Under the pieces are notes generated by a model. That model did not search any database, was not told the DNA's origin, and worked only from the letters and a program-made list of their open reading frames with translations. Below are positions 9,167-18,846 of a stretch of 64,000 nt of DNA, piece by piece. The position numbers were made by a program, and so were the translations under genes. The stretch lies in contig JUHI01000005.1 in the NCBI GenBank assembly GCA_000799755.1, positions 326,150 through 390,149 of the forward strand, read 5' to 3'. The stretch comes from Martinezella tropici (GTDB lineage Bacteria; Pseudomonadota; Alphaproteobacteria; Rhizobiales; Rhizobiaceae). Position 1 is the first letter of the stretch. Every line of letters starts with the position of its first letter.

Positions 9167-9589
9167 AGAAATTGGAATCTAATTTGACAGTGCGCAGCCG
9201 CTTCGCGGAGGTAATTGCCGATCAAATGAAGGAATATTTGACCATGCCGACCCGAAATTGAATTTTCTTCAATTGCGCTTCCATACGAAACGTTGGCACC
9301 AGTCAAGTCCAAGTCCGATGCCGGTTTAAAGCTCTTCGGGCGAACCCGCCGCTGACATTGACTGACCGTGGCTAGGGGTGGATGGATCATGGAAATACCC
9401 TGCCACCACTGGACTTGCGGCATACGGCAAGACCAATCGGCCTGACGTTGCGCGCAAATTGGCTGCCCATGGCGGCGCAAAGCCTGTTCCTGGAGTTCGT
9501 CGCGACAGCAGACATCGAGCGTAGGCTGTCGCGCTGGTGCCGCTTCTTAGCTGTCCCTCAGCTACGTTTCAGCCAGCCGTTGTAATCTT

Positions 9590-9634
9590 GCCTCGTGCGA
9601 ATACTGACGCCCCCAACAAAGTTTCGCACGAGGC
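9590..9634. repeat. Perfect 12-bp inverted repeat with 21-nt loop
   Basis: GCCTCGTGCGAA (9590-9601) pairs with TTCGCACGAGGC (9623-9634). There is no T-run, so it is not an ordinary terminator. It could be part of a structured RNA or of a rhizobial intergenic mosaic (RIME-like) element. Confidence 0.7.
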
Positions 9635-9650
9635 GCCCATAAGGCTCTCT

Positions 9651-9678
9651 GCTCTGCCTCATCCCCATGAGGCAGAGC
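9651..9678. repeat. Perfect 12-bp hairpin with CCCC loop
   Basis: GCTCTGCCTCAT (9651-9662) pairs with ATGAGGCAGAGC (9667-9678) around CCCC (GGGG on the other strand). It follows the previous repeat by 16 bp, making a two-hairpin unit downstream of the polyol importer operon. Confidence 0.7.
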
Positions 9679-9764
9679 TCCCCGACAGGCCATAGACCCT
9701 TGTTAGCCTTGAGGTTGGACGCTCTCGGCTTCGCCTGCGGAAGCAATGTACCGGCAGCGGCGGC

Positions 9765-10850
9765 TTACATGCCTGCCCTCAAGGACAATCCCGTCTCCGC
9801 GTCGAAGAGATGAATGCGCGCTTCGTCAAAGCCGAAGGTCACGCGATCACCCGTCTTCGGACATGAGGACGTCTTGACCAGCGCCCCTATTTCCTTGCCG
9901 GCAAACCGGAACGTCACGAGTGCGTCATTCCCGTGGAATTCGATGAGATCGGCAACGCCGTTAAGCGAACCATGCCCGGCATCCACCGGCAGCAGATCGG
10001 GCGGACGGATCCCGAGTACGGCCGTCTGGCCTGGTTTCAGGTCGAACCCCTTGCCGGAAATCGGGATGTCCATGTCTTCGGCCCTCAATATCCACCCACC
10101 CTCGCGTTCGACGACCAACACGTCGATGAAGTTGATGTTGGGTGTTCCGATAAAGCCTGCGACGAATAGTGATTTCGGCCGCTCATAGATTTCAGCGGGA
10201 GAACCCACCTGCTCGATCGCGCCACCCTTCATCAGGACAATTCTATCTGCAAGCGTCATCGCCTCGAGCTGGTCGTGAGTGACATAGATGGTGGTGGTCT
10301 GCAGCTTCTGATGAAGCCTTGCGATCTCCACCCGCATATGGTGCCTGAGTTTCGCATCGAGATTGGAGAGCGGTTCGTCGAAGAGAAAGACTTTCGGCGT
10401 CTTGATCATGGCGCGTGCGATCGCCACACGCTGCTGCTGCCCGCCGGACAGTTCGGTCGGCTTACGGGAAAGATAGGGCTCCAACCCGAGCGTTGCCGAG
10501 ACTGCCTTGATGCGTTCGTCGATCTGATCCTTCGGCACCTTCATGCGCTTGAGGCCGAAGGCGATATTGTCGTAGATCGTCATATGGGGGTAAAGCGCAT
10601 AATTCTGGAAGACCATCGCCACACCCCTGTCCCTCGGCTCGAGATCGTTGACCGGCCTGCCGCCGATCGACACGGTGCCGCCCGAGATATCTTCAAGCCC
10701 GGCAATCATGCGAAGCAGCGTGGATTTGCCGCATCCCGACGGCCCGAGGAAGACGATGAATTCGCGATCCGAAACGTCAAGATTAAAGCCCTTGATGACA
10801 TTGATGGCGCCATAGCTCTTGTCGACATTGGCGCAGACGATGTTCGACAT
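9765..10850 (-). CDS. ABC transporter ATPase, MalK/UgpC type
   Basis: A 361-residue sugar-importer ATPase. Walker A is GPSGCGKST near residue 38, the signature [15 protein letters not shown], Walker [17 protein letters not shown] and the switch His in [15 protein letters not shown]. The C-terminal 120 residues form the TOBE/MalK-type regulatory domain ([12 protein letters not shown]). I start it at the ATG at 10850, which has GGGGGGAAC upstream and lies one base after the dehydrogenase stop; the frame extends further but without motifs. It is the last gene of the polyol importer operon. Confidence 0.93.
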   Translation of the reverse strand: MSNIVCANVDKSYGAINVIKGFNLDVSDREFIVFLGPSGCGKSTLLRMIAGLEDISGGTVSIGGRPVNDLEPRDRGVAMVFQNYALYPHMTIYDNIAFGLKRMKVPKDQIDERIKAVSATLGLEPYLSRKPTELSGGQQQRVAIARAMIKTPKVFLFDEPLSNLDAKLRHHMRVEIARLHQKLQTTTIYVTHDQLEAMTLADRIVLMKGGAIEQVGSPAEIYERPKSLFVAGFIGTPNINFIDVLVVEREGGWILRAEDMDIPISGKGFDLKPGQTAVLGIRPPDLLPVDAGHGSLNGVADLIEFHGNDALVTFRFAGKEIGALVKTSSCPKTGDRVTFGFDEARIHLFDAETGLSLRAGM

Positions 10851-10851
10851 C

Positions 10852-11898
10852 TCAGTTCCCCCCGCCTTCCATTGCAATTTGCAGCTTGACGTCGGTCGGT
10901 CTTCCCGATGCCGCACGCTCGAACGCCTTAATGCTGTCGCCGAACTTGAAGGTCTCGGTGATGAGCGGGTTGAGGTCGACCTTGCCCGAGGCGATGAGTT
11001 GCAGGGCGCGATCGAAGATGTTCGCGTAGCGGAAAACCGTCTCTATGCGGACTTCCTTTGCAATTGCTCCCGGAACATCGAAATTGACGGGTTCGACAGG
11101 CAAGCCCACCATGACGATAGCGCCGCCGGGTCGGACGAGGTCGAAAATGCCATTATAGGCCTTGGGACTGCCGCTCGCCTCGAAAACGACATCCACACCC
11201 CAGCCTTCGGTCTCGGATTGAATGACCTCGTGCAGCGATCTTTCGTTGAGATTGACCGGAACGATGCCGTGATAGCCACCGGCAATCGCGAGCTTTTCAC
11301 GGCTGAAGTCGGAGACATAGACCCGGCTGCAGCCGCCGGCGAGCGCTGCGAGTGCGACCATGATGCCAATCGGGCCGCAACCGATCACGGCTGCGACATC
11401 GCCGGGCACGATCCGTGCCCGAGCCGCGGCCTGCATGCCGATCGCGAAAGGCTCGACCATGGCGCCTTCGGCAAAACTGACATTGTCGGGCAGCTTGTAG
11501 GTAAAGGCGGCCGGATGAACCACGAAGGGCGTCAGCACGCCGTGAATGGGCGGCGTCGCCCAAAACCGCACGCTGGGATCGACATTGTAGATGCCGAGCT
11601 TCGACGCGCGCGAGGAAAGGTCCGGGATGCCGGGTTCCATGCAGACGCGGTCTCCCGGCCGGAGATTGTCGACCTTGCCGCCGACTTCAACAACGGTACC
11701 CGCAGCCTCATGGCCGAGAACCATGGGTTCGCGCAGGACGAAGGACCCGATGGCGCCATGCGTGTAGTAGTGCACATCGCTGCCACACACGCCGACCGTG
11801 TGGATCCTAATCTTGACGTCGTTCGGGCCAAGTTCGAGCGGCAGGTCGATGTCCCGCAACGAGAGCACGCCTTTTTGCTCGAGAACGAGAGCTTCCAT
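10852..11898 (-). CDS. Polyol (sorbitol/xylitol-type) dehydrogenase
   Basis: A 348-residue medium-chain dehydrogenase that would oxidise a polyol to a ketose with NAD. The catalytic zinc ligand Cys38 is in [11 protein letters not shown], with GHEAAG following; the NAD motif is [17 protein letters not shown] and the acidic residue of [11 protein letters not shown] favours NAD over NADP. The loop [18 protein letters not shown] lacks the cysteines that bind the structural zinc in many relatives, as in other sorbitol dehydrogenases without that site. It lies inside the importer operon, pointing to uptake and oxidation of a sugar alcohol. Confidence 0.88.
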   Translation of the reverse strand: MEALVLEQKGVLSLRDIDLPLELGPNDVKIRIHTVGVCGSDVHYYTHGAIGSFVLREPMVLGHEAAGTVVEVGGKVDNLRPGDRVCMEPGIPDLSSRASKLGIYNVDPSVRFWATPPIHGVLTPFVVHPAAFTYKLPDNVSFAEGAMVEPFAIGMQAAARARIVPGDVAAVIGCGPIGIMVALAALAGGCSRVYVSDFSREKLAIAGGYHGIVPVNLNERSLHEVIQSETEGWGVDVVFEASGSPKAYNGIFDLVRPGGAIVMVGLPVEPVNFDVPGAIAKEVRIETVFRYANIFDRALQLIASGKVDLNPLITETFKFGDSIKAFERAASGRPTDVKLQIAMEGGGN

Positions 11899-11911
11899 TT
11901 CGATGATCCTT

Positions 11912-12733
11912 TTATGATGACTTGCGTTTGAACGCATTGTTTAGCAGCCCGCTCAGAACGCCGATGAAGAGCAGCGGGGGAATGGAAAGAAGCACCACCG
12001 AGGCATTGAGAATGCCCCAGGGAACGTCGCGGCCGAGCTGGGTCAATTCGGACGCGACGATCGGAAGCGTCTTGGCATCGGACGTGGTCAGCATGAGTGC
12101 AATCAGGAACTCGTTCCACACCAGCACGAATGCGAAGGCCACGGCACCGATCAATGACCGCGACGCAATCGGCAGCGCAATGAGAAAGAAGATTGCGAAA
12201 GGCCCGTAACCGTCGACACGCGCCGCCTCTTCGACATCCTTGGGCACTCGGGCGAAGGCCGGAATGCTGAGCCAGACGATAGTTGCCAGCGTCAGGAGCG
12301 TGTAGGTCACGATCATCGACAGGCGGGTGTCGTAAAGACCGAAGTTCAGCCAAATCACCATGAGCGGAATGGCGACGGCAACCGGCGGTAGGAAGCGGAG
12401 CGACAGGACAAAGAACTGAATGTCCTTCGACCAGCGATTTGGATAGCGGGCAATCGCATAAGCTGCGGGCAGCCCAAGGAATGTCCCGATAAACACAGCG
12501 ATACCCGAAATCAGCACGGAGTTGACGAGACCGGCAAACACGCTGTCGCGGCCGAGGACATAGGCGAAATTATCCAATGTCGGGGTAAAGAAAAAGAGCG
12601 GCGTCGGCGTGACGATGTCGACTCGGTTCTTGAAGGCGTTGAGCGTTGTCCAGAAGACCGGGAAAACAGCTGAGAATGCGGCTATTGCAAGAATGACCCT
12701 GCCGACCAAACGGCCTGCGCGACGACTGCTCAT
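11912..12733 (-). CDS. Sugar ABC transporter permease, MalG type
   Basis: A 273-residue membrane permease with six hydrophobic segments and the EAA loop [23 protein letters not shown] set the start at the ATG at 12733, which overlaps the upstream permease stop by four bases (ATGA); the 91 extra upstream residues in frame are the out-of-frame reading of the preceding gene. It pairs with the MalF-type permease. Confidence 0.92.
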   Translation of the reverse strand: MSSRRAGRLVGRVILAIAAFSAVFPVFWTTLNAFKNRVDIVTPTPLFFFTPTLDNFAYVLGRDSVFAGLVNSVLISGIAVFIGTFLGLPAAYAIARYPNRWSKDIQFFVLSLRFLPPVAVAIPLMVIWLNFGLYDTRLSMIVTYTLLTLATIVWLSIPAFARVPKDVEEAARVDGYGPFAIFFLIALPIASRSLIGAVAFAFVLVWNEFLIALMLTTSDAKTLPIVASELTQLGRDVPWGILNASVVLLSIPPLLFIGVLSGLLNNAFKRKSS

Positions 12734-13596
12734 ATCCTGGCCCTCTTCCAGATGAAGGTAAACGCCACGGATGTTGCAATCATCATCAGCACGGCCATGC
12801 TCGACGCATAGGAAATGCGACCGGACTCGATGAAGCCTTGCGAGAAGGCATACATGTCGAGCGTTTCCGTCGAAATCCCCGGCCCGCCACGTGTCATCAC
12901 ATAGATCAGGTCGAATGCGCGCAACGACTCGATCATCTTGACGAAGGCAAGCGAGATCAGCGGCGCCTTCAGCATCGGCAACGCGACATAGGCATAGACT
13001 TCCCATGTCCGGGCATGATCGAGCCTGGCCGCCTCAAAGGGCTGAGGCGGGAGCGTTTCCAGCAGCTTCAAGACGATGACGGAGAAGAACAAGCCCCATT
13101 GCCAGACATCGACCAGGGCGACCGTGCCGAGTGCAGTCACCGGATTGGAAAGCAGATCGAGCGGTTGGCCGGTAATCGCCTTATAGGGATAGGTGATGAT
13201 GCCATAAAGCGGATGGAAGGCGAACTTCCACACGAAGGCTGCCGACACGCGTGGAAGAATGACCGGCATCAGGAAAAGCAGCGACAGCAGGTTGCGTGCC
13301 TTCGCAGTAGCGCACTCAAACAGGAGAATGCCAAGGCCGATTGCGATGATGAGGGTCAACGCGACGGTCAGCACCTCCCATGTGAGCGACACCCGGATAG
13401 CATTGAGAAAGCGGCGATCCGAAAACAGCGATAGATAATTGGCAAAGCCGACGAACCGTCCATCGGGCCGGCTGAGCTCACGATCCTCGAACGAGATCAC
13501 GATCGCGTAGACCGTCGGCACAAGTGCCAAAACGGCCAGAACGATCATGGCTGGCGTCAGGAAGACCGCCGGTAGCAGAATGCGTTTGTTTGTCAT
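12730..13596 (-). CDS. Sugar ABC transporter permease, MalF type
   Basis: A 288-residue permease with six predicted membrane segments and the EAA-type loop PFEAARLDHARTWEVYAYVALP. It follows the binding-protein gene after a gap that contains a GC-rich hairpin, and is translationally coupled to the next permease gene. Confidence 0.92.
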   Translation of the reverse strand: MTNKRILLPAVFLTPAMIVLAVLALVPTVYAIVISFEDRELSRPDGRFVGFANYLSLFSDRRFLNAIRVSLTWEVLTVALTLIIAIGLGILLFECATAKARNLLSLLFLMPVILPRVSAAFVWKFAFHPLYGIITYPYKAITGQPLDLLSNPVTALGTVALVDVWQWGLFFSVIVLKLLETLPPQPFEAARLDHARTWEVYAYVALPMLKAPLISLAFVKMIESLRAFDLIYVMTRGGPGISTETLDMYAFSQGFIESGRISYASSMAVLMMIATSVAFTFIWKRARI

Positions 13597-13636
13597 GACT
13601 TACCTTCCGGCAACCTGTTCGCCGATGAACGAAGAA

Positions 13637-13661
13637 CCCGGCGGCCGCAATGACCGCCGGG
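13637..13661. promoter_or_regulatory. Hairpin between binding-protein and permease genes
   Basis: CCCGGCGG (13637-13644) pairs with CCGCCGGG (13654-13661) around a 9-nt loop. Hairpins at this place in importer operons often protect the upstream mRNA or reduce read-through so that more binding protein than permease is made. That role is inferred. Confidence 0.5.
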
Positions 13662-13682
13662 CCTTGGGAGGATGCTCCGTGC

Positions 13683-14960
13683 CTACTGGCTGCGAGCGAC
13701 CAGGTCCTTGGCGAAATCGTTGAGTTCGTCGAGGCCACCCTTGATATCCGTGCGCGTGCCGGTGATCAGCTCTTCGAGGATAATACCCCAGCGATCGCCA
13801 AGGTCAGGCCATTGCGGGCTCTGCCAGAAGTTGACGGCAGTCACCTTGCCTGTGTCAGCAAGGGCCTGCCCGAGCGCCGGTCCGTAAGTGTCGGCGAACT
13901 TCTTGCTCGTCATGATGCTCGTGCGGTTGAGCTCGCTGAACTGGCCGGCATCGAGACGGCGTTCCTCGTTCTCCTTCGACGTCGCCCAGGCGATAAAGAG
14001 GCCTGCACACTGCTTCGAAGCCTCGTCCTTGTTGGCCTTCGTGCCGATGGCAAGGCCATGGCCATAGCCACCGCCCGTCAGCGGCGTCGGCGGCGGCAGA
14101 TACCCGATCTTGTCGGCGACCTGAGAGGACTTCTTGTCGAGCGCCATGCCGACCAGCGGCGTCGACTCGATCAGGATCGCGACTTGTCCGGAGGTAAAGG
14201 CGCCCACGGCCTCATCCCAACTTCCTGTCTGGCTGCCAGGCGCCGAATACTTGAAAAGCTCCAGATAGGTCTGTGTCGCCTTCACAGCAGCATCGCTATC
14301 GAAGGTCGGCGTCTTGCCGTCAAACCATTGACCGCCGAAGCCCTTGAAGAAGGGCATCCAACGCCAGACATTGGCACCCGAACCGCGTTGACCGCGCAAT
14401 GCGGTGCCGTAGATGCCCTTGTCCGGCTGATTGAGCTTTTTTACCGCGGCAATGTATTCGTCAAGCGTCTTCGGCGGCTGGATGCCTGCCGCGTCGAGCA
14501 GATCCTTGCGGTAGATCATCAAGTCGCCACCACCGGTCACCGGCGCGAACCAGACCTTGCCGTCATAGGTCGCAATCTTCTGACGACCAGGGTCGAAATC
14601 GGCGTAGTCATATTCCTTGGGGTAGTAGTCCAGCAGCGGCACGACCCAGCCCGACGAGGCGAAGAGCGCAACGTTGGCTTCGTCAATATAGTACACATTG
14701 TACTTGCCAATCGTGGAGGCGTCGGCCTTGGTTTTCGCCCGCCTGTCATTCTCGTTGAGATAGTCGATTTGGAAGCTTGCGCCTCCGCTCAGCTTGCTGA
14801 ATTCACCCTTGTATTGCTCCAGCAAGGTCAAACCGTCACGCGGCTGCGCCAGCACGCGGATGGTGCCGGAGCATTGTGCTGCAGATGCAAAAGATGGTGC
14901 AGTGCCAAAAAAAGCGCATGCGATAGCGATGCTCGAAACGAGCGTCTTTACGGCTCTCAT
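13683..14960 (-). CDS. Periplasmic sugar-binding protein (family 1, polyol-type)
   Basis: A 425-residue extracellular solute-binding protein. The start at 14960 is preceded by GGGGAGGAATTAC and gives a signal peptide MRAVKTLVSSIAIACAFF cleaved near FASAA. The mature protein has IRVLAQPRDGLTLLEQYKGEF and the hinge-side GYGHGLAIGTKANKD typical of SBP_bac_1 proteins. As the first gene of the operon with a polyol dehydrogenase, it probably binds sorbitol, mannitol or a related alditol. Confidence 0.9.
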   Translation of the reverse strand: MRAVKTLVSSIAIACAFFGTAPSFASAAQCSGTIRVLAQPRDGLTLLEQYKGEFSKLSGGASFQIDYLNENDRRAKTKADASTIGKYNVYYIDEANVALFASSGWVVPLLDYYPKEYDYADFDPGRQKIATYDGKVWFAPVTGGGDLMIYRKDLLDAAGIQPPKTLDEYIAAVKKLNQPDKGIYGTALRGQRGSGANVWRWMPFFKGFGGQWFDGKTPTFDSDAAVKATQTYLELFKYSAPGSQTGSWDEAVGAFTSGQVAILIESTPLVGMALDKKSSQVADKIGYLPPPTPLTGGGYGHGLAIGTKANKDEASKQCAGLFIAWATSKENEERRLDAGQFSELNRTSIMTSKKFADTYGPALGQALADTGKVTAVNFWQSPQWPDLGDRWGIILEELITGTRTDIKGGLDELNDFAKDLVARSQ

Positions 14961-15117
14961 GTAATTCCTCCCCTGTAAATAGACGGTGCAGACAGGCGAA
15001 TGTGCCTGCGCCTGCCCTCCCAAGCGACGTTGATCGCAGTTGCAAATAGTACGGGTATCGATGCGCGGTGCTAGCGCGCGCCATGCAGAGAATCTATACT
15101 TTAATGCGCAAAATCGA

Positions 15118-16071
15118 TCAGCTCTCGACCGCCCGAACGGGCCGCCTTTGACCCGTCAGCCTGCGATATGCCGATGGCGTCATCCTGTGCTGACGAAGGA
15201 AGGTTCGGTTGAAGTTGGATATGTTGAGATATCCGACTTCGAAGCAAATGTCGGTAATCGGCATATCTGTCTCGGCAAGCAGCTTGCATGCCTGCCAGAC
15301 CCGCAGCTTGTTGACATGATCCGTGAAGCTGTTGCCAGTGTTCTTCTTGAAGAAACGCGAAAAGGCGCTTTCGCTCATACCGGCCAGTTCGGCCACCTCG
15401 CGCAGGTGAATATCAGTCGCCAACTGCTCGAATATATAGGTAAGCGAGCGCTGAAGAACATCGAGCGTCTCCGCATCGAGCTTGGGAGAAAATTCGGTCG
15501 ACGATAGGATTTCGAACTCCTGCGAGGAGGAAAGTATGTCGAGAAGCTGGATGAACAGCGATAGCCGCGAGAAACCCTTGGCTGTTTCCATTGCATCGAT
15601 GACCTCCGTCGCCATCCGCTTGCTCTTGCCGTGAAAGACGAGCCCTCGTTCCGAGCGGGCAAAGAAGCTGGTCAGCTGCGCGACTTCCGGCAGCATCGCG
15701 CTGATCGACAGCACCCGTTCCGGGTCAAATTGGATAATGACATCACGCCCGCGAATTATTTCTCCGGGCTCGGTCGGCGTTACCCAATCGTGTGGCAGGT
15801 TCGACCCGACAATCGTCAGATAGCCTGGATGGAATTCGCCAATATGATCGCCGACGAATGCCATGCCGCTTGCCTTGCGAAGCAGATGTATCTCGATCTC
15901 GGGGTGGTAGTTCCATACGTTGCGTTCCCACGGATAATCGTCCAATCGCCACAAGAAAGTCTCGTCCGCTTTGGTAATGATATGCTCATAGGTCGGAGGG
16001 CTGCCGATCAGCGATCCCGTCTTGGCACCTAAAGCATGCTTTCCAGCAGCAGATTTCTTGCTCCGTGACAT
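15118..16071 (-). CDS. AraC-family transcriptional regulator
   Basis: A 317-residue regulator with an N-terminal cupin-like sensing part (WNYHPEIEIHLLRKASG, then GEFHPGYLTIVGSNLPHDW) and a C-terminal double helix-turn-helix at about 205-305 (HLREVAELAGMSESAFSRFF and ITDICFEVGYLNISNFNRTF). It lies directly upstream of the polyol importer operon on the same strand, so it is the likely activator of that operon. Confidence 0.9.
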   Translation of the reverse strand: MSRSKKSAAGKHALGAKTGSLIGSPPTYEHIITKADETFLWRLDDYPWERNVWNYHPEIEIHLLRKASGMAFVGDHIGEFHPGYLTIVGSNLPHDWVTPTEPGEIIRGRDVIIQFDPERVLSISAMLPEVAQLTSFFARSERGLVFHGKSKRMATEVIDAMETAKGFSRLSLFIQLLDILSSSQEFEILSSTEFSPKLDAETLDVLQRSLTYIFEQLATDIHLREVAELAGMSESAFSRFFKKNTGNSFTDHVNKLRVWQACKLLAETDMPITDICFEVGYLNISNFNRTFLRQHRMTPSAYRRLTGQRRPVRAVES

Positions 16072-16306
16072 ATTTCGACCCGAACATCACAAGTCATTGC
16101 TTTTCTCAGGAAAGACAATCTCATGCAATTGCCTACACTACATTGTTTCGAAGCCCCCTCAGGCAATGAGGACACCTTCGCCTTTCCCTGTCGCGCGCAA
16201 GAAGACGAATTGCCGGATAAATGAGCTTTCGAGCGTGCCCTCAACTCATCGTTCATGAGTGACTGGAGCCTCTTCGCATGCCCGACAAAATTGGCTATTA
16301 AGCCCC

Positions 16307-16891
16307 ATGTTTGAGCTCGTATCGATCGTCACCGCCAGTCAGGAAATCAAGAAAAGCCGGTTCGTTGCGACGGCCGCTCCGGTCACTGATATTGAGGCCG
16401 CAAAGGCGTTTGTCGCAAAGCACTCGGTCATGGATGCCAATCACAATTGTTGGGCCTGGCGTATTGGGCAGAACTATCGCTTCAGCGACGATGGCGAGCC
16501 GAGCGGTACGGCCGGCAAGCCGATCCTGCAGGCTGTCGACGGCTTCGAATTGGACATGGTCGCCGTCGTCGTCACGCGCTGGTTCGGCGGTACTCTCCTG
16601 GGTGCCGGCGGATTGATCCGTGCCTATGGGGGCACCGCCGCAACATGTCTTCAAGGCGCGGAGAAAAGAGAAATCCTACCGACCGTCGCTGCAACGATCG
16701 ATGTGCAGTTTTCCCATCTCGCTCTGGTGAAAGCGAAGCTTCTCGCCGAGGCAGGCGTTCAGATTCTGGAAGAGCGCTTCACCGAGTGCGGCGCAACGCT
16801 CGGCGTGAGCATAAACGCGTCGATGGTCGAGCAGGTCGTTGACAACGTCCTGGATCTCACGAGCGGCCGGGCAACCGTGAAATTGGATTGA
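16307..16891 (+). CDS. IMPACT/YigZ family protein
   Basis: A 194-residue member of the UPF0029/YigZ family. The diagnostic stretch is DANHNCWAWRIG, then FSDDGEPSGTAGKPIL and VVTRWFGGTLLGAGGLIRAYG, followed by a C-terminal ferredoxin-like domain (DUF1949 type). The family is linked to translation control in eukaryotes and has no firm role in bacteria. The frame extends to 16259, but the ATG at 16307 starts the conserved domain. Confidence 0.9.
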   Translation: MFELVSIVTASQEIKKSRFVATAAPVTDIEAAKAFVAKHSVMDANHNCWAWRIGQNYRFSDDGEPSGTAGKPILQAVDGFELDMVAVVVTRWFGGTLLGAGGLIRAYGGTAATCLQGAEKREILPTVAATIDVQFSHLALVKAKLLAEAGVQILEERFTECGATLGVSINASMVEQVVDNVLDLTSGRATVKLD

Positions 16892-16957
16892 TCGAGGCGC
16901 CGCAAGAAAAGCCGACTGAAGGGACATCTCGTCTGACATGGGAAACAAGCAAAGCCA

Positions 16958-18229
16958 TCAATCGCCGGAAGCTACGATACCCTGAGGCGGACTGGATACT
17001 GAAGCGGCTGCCCGCAGCAAGCCGTGGAACCCGATCCAAAGCGCGACCGATCCGAACGCGAAGCTGCCGAGGATGGTGAACATCGTGCCGTAGCCGATCT
17101 CCTGTGCCAGCCAGCCGCCGATCGCCGGGCTCAGGGATGCGCCGATCCCTTGCATGGTCATCACGACGCCCTGGCCGACGTTGATGCGGCCGGTTCCGTT
17201 CAGGATGCGGGCAACGAGCGCCGGAACGGCCACGCTTTGCAGGCCCGCGCCGATACCATCGAGAACCTGCACCGGATAGACGCCCCAGGACGTAATGAGA
17301 TGCGCCGCCACAAAACCGCGGATCGGCAGGGAGACGAACGAGATCAGCAGCACGAGCCATTGCCCTCTCCTTTCCGCCATGTGCATCGCGATCAACGAGG
17401 TGATGATCATCGTGCCTTGCGCCACCACCACTGTCAGGGCGACGAAGCTCGCGGGATCGGCATGACCGGCGGAGACGACCGCCAGCCCGAACAGCGGTAG
17501 CATCGCGCCGTTGCCGAGATGAAACAATGCAAGCGCACCCGCCAGGACGAGCAGCGGCTTCGATTCTGCAAGCACCTTGAAGCCGCTTGGCTTCCGGTGC
17601 ATTGCGGGCTCCACCCCTCCTTGCGGACCGACGGCGGCAAGGGTCGCGCCACGCGCTTCGTCATCGTCGATCGCGTCGGCCGGGATCATCAGCACGGAGA
17701 TAATGGTAAGCACGCCAAAGACGGCCGACAGCCAGAATACGGCAGTAAGCCCGAACATCCAGCCGAGCCATCCCGACAGTCCGGCACCGACCAGGTTGCC
17801 GGCGTGATTGAACGCCTGATTGTAGCCATTCTGCCGATTGAACCCCGCCTGCCGGACAATGCCGAGAGTGATACCATTAAGAGCCGGCCCGATTGCAGCG
17901 CCGGCAATAGAGGTCGCAACCTGCGACAGAGCCACGACCCAGAAGAGCTGCGACAGCAATATGATCATGGATGCCAGAACGGTGCAGATACCCAACACGA
18001 TCACGCATATGCGCTTGTGCGTCGTCTCATCGATGAAAGCTCCGGCCGGTGCCATCATCACCATTCCCGCGATCCCGCCGATCGTCATGACGGAGCCGAT
18101 TGATCCGCTTTGCCAGCCATGGGCAACGAGAAAAACACCGAGGAACGGTCCGATGCCAGCCTGAACATCGGCCATGAAGAAATTCAAAAATCCAAGTGGA
18201 ACGAGAGCTCGAGCTTGCTGTTGGTCCAT
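16958..18229 (-). CDS. MFS transporter
   Basis: A 423-residue transporter with about 12 hydrophobic segments and the loop DETTHKRICV after segment 2. The C-terminal half begins near PSGFKVLAESKPLLVLAGAL after a polar central loop. The ATG at 18229 is preferred to the TTG at 18247, though neither has a strong ribosome site. Its substrate cannot be told; it is not clearly co-transcribed with its neighbours. Confidence 0.85.
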   Translation of the reverse strand: MDQQQARALVPLGFLNFFMADVQAGIGPFLGVFLVAHGWQSGSIGSVMTIGGIAGMVMMAPAGAFIDETTHKRICVIVLGICTVLASMIILLSQLFWVVALSQVATSIAGAAIGPALNGITLGIVRQAGFNRQNGYNQAFNHAGNLVGAGLSGWLGWMFGLTAVFWLSAVFGVLTIISVLMIPADAIDDDEARGATLAAVGPQGGVEPAMHRKPSGFKVLAESKPLLVLAGALALFHLGNGAMLPLFGLAVVSAGHADPASFVALTVVVAQGTMIITSLIAMHMAERRGQWLVLLISFVSLPIRGFVAAHLITSWGVYPVQVLDGIGAGLQSVAVPALVARILNGTGRINVGQGVVMTMQGIGASLSPAIGGWLAQEIGYGTMFTILGSFAFGSVALWIGFHGLLRAAASVSSPPQGIVASGD

Positions 18230-18329
18230 GGGAGAAGCGCGCGACAAGTGACAACCACATTGTTTCTGAAATCGTCAAATGGAAAGCGCTGGGCGGCAAA
18301 AGGTTCCCACGCGTTTGGAGTAGCGGGGC

Positions 18330-18773
18330 CTAGGCCCGCGCCGCCATCGTCTCCGTCGTGAACGCAATTTCCTGGCCGAAGGACAATTCGAGCGTATTGC
18401 CGTCGGGATCGGCGATATAGGTCCAGCAACCCACCGGAGGCCCGTCGTCGCGCGGCTTGGACCTCAATATGCCCCGCCGTTCGGCTTCATCCGCCTGGCG
18501 CAGCACTTCATCGCGCGTTGAGCAGGCAATGCCGATATGGCCGAAGGGGCCAAGCGGCGTATCCTTTAGGCTGCGCGAAGCGACAAGAACAAGTGCAAAA
18601 GGACGCAGACCGTCCGCCATCCATGCGACAGCGTCCAGCGGCTCCTTTGCCTCTCTTCGGTGGATAACGTGAAGACCGGCAAATTCCTCATAAAAGGCAA
18701 TGCTCGTGTCGAGATCGCGCACCAGAAGCGCGACATGCGATAATCCCAGATCTTTGTTTGCCGATTGGCTCAT
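18330..18773 (-). CDS. VOC-family (glyoxalase/dioxygenase fold) protein
   Basis: A 147-residue vicinal-oxygen-chelate protein. The two half-motifs are GLSHVALLVRDLDTSIAFYE at the start and YIADPDGNTLELSFG near the end, with His in FGHIGIACS between. AGGAGA lies six bases before the ATG at 18773. It is divergent from a LysR regulator 73 bp away, the standard arrangement for a regulator and its target; the substrate is unknown. Confidence 0.87.
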   Translation of the reverse strand: MSQSANKDLGLSHVALLVRDLDTSIAFYEEFAGLHVIHRREAKEPLDAVAWMADGLRPFALVLVASRSLKDTPLGPFGHIGIACSTRDEVLRQADEAERRGILRSKPRDDGPPVGCWTYIADPDGNTLELSFGQEIAFTTETMAARA

Positions 18774-18846
18774 GATCAATTCTCCTTTCCCTTTCACTGT
18801 GGATCATCGATAATAAGAATGGAAATCGGATAACGGTATCTCTCTC

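Larger units (their letters stand above)
9167..9764. other. Long intergenic gap with hairpins, no convincing gene
   Basis: About 600 bp between two minus-strand operons. Short ORFs exist on both strands but none has a recognisable domain or a good ribosome site. The notable content is two perfect inverted repeats at 9590-9634 and 9651-9678. Confidence 0.6.

Noticed and set aside
9558..9746. 62-residue ORF through the hairpins in the 9.6 kb gap
   Set aside because: Both perfect inverted repeats lie inside it, no domain is visible and no ribosome site was found, so a structured element is the better explanation.
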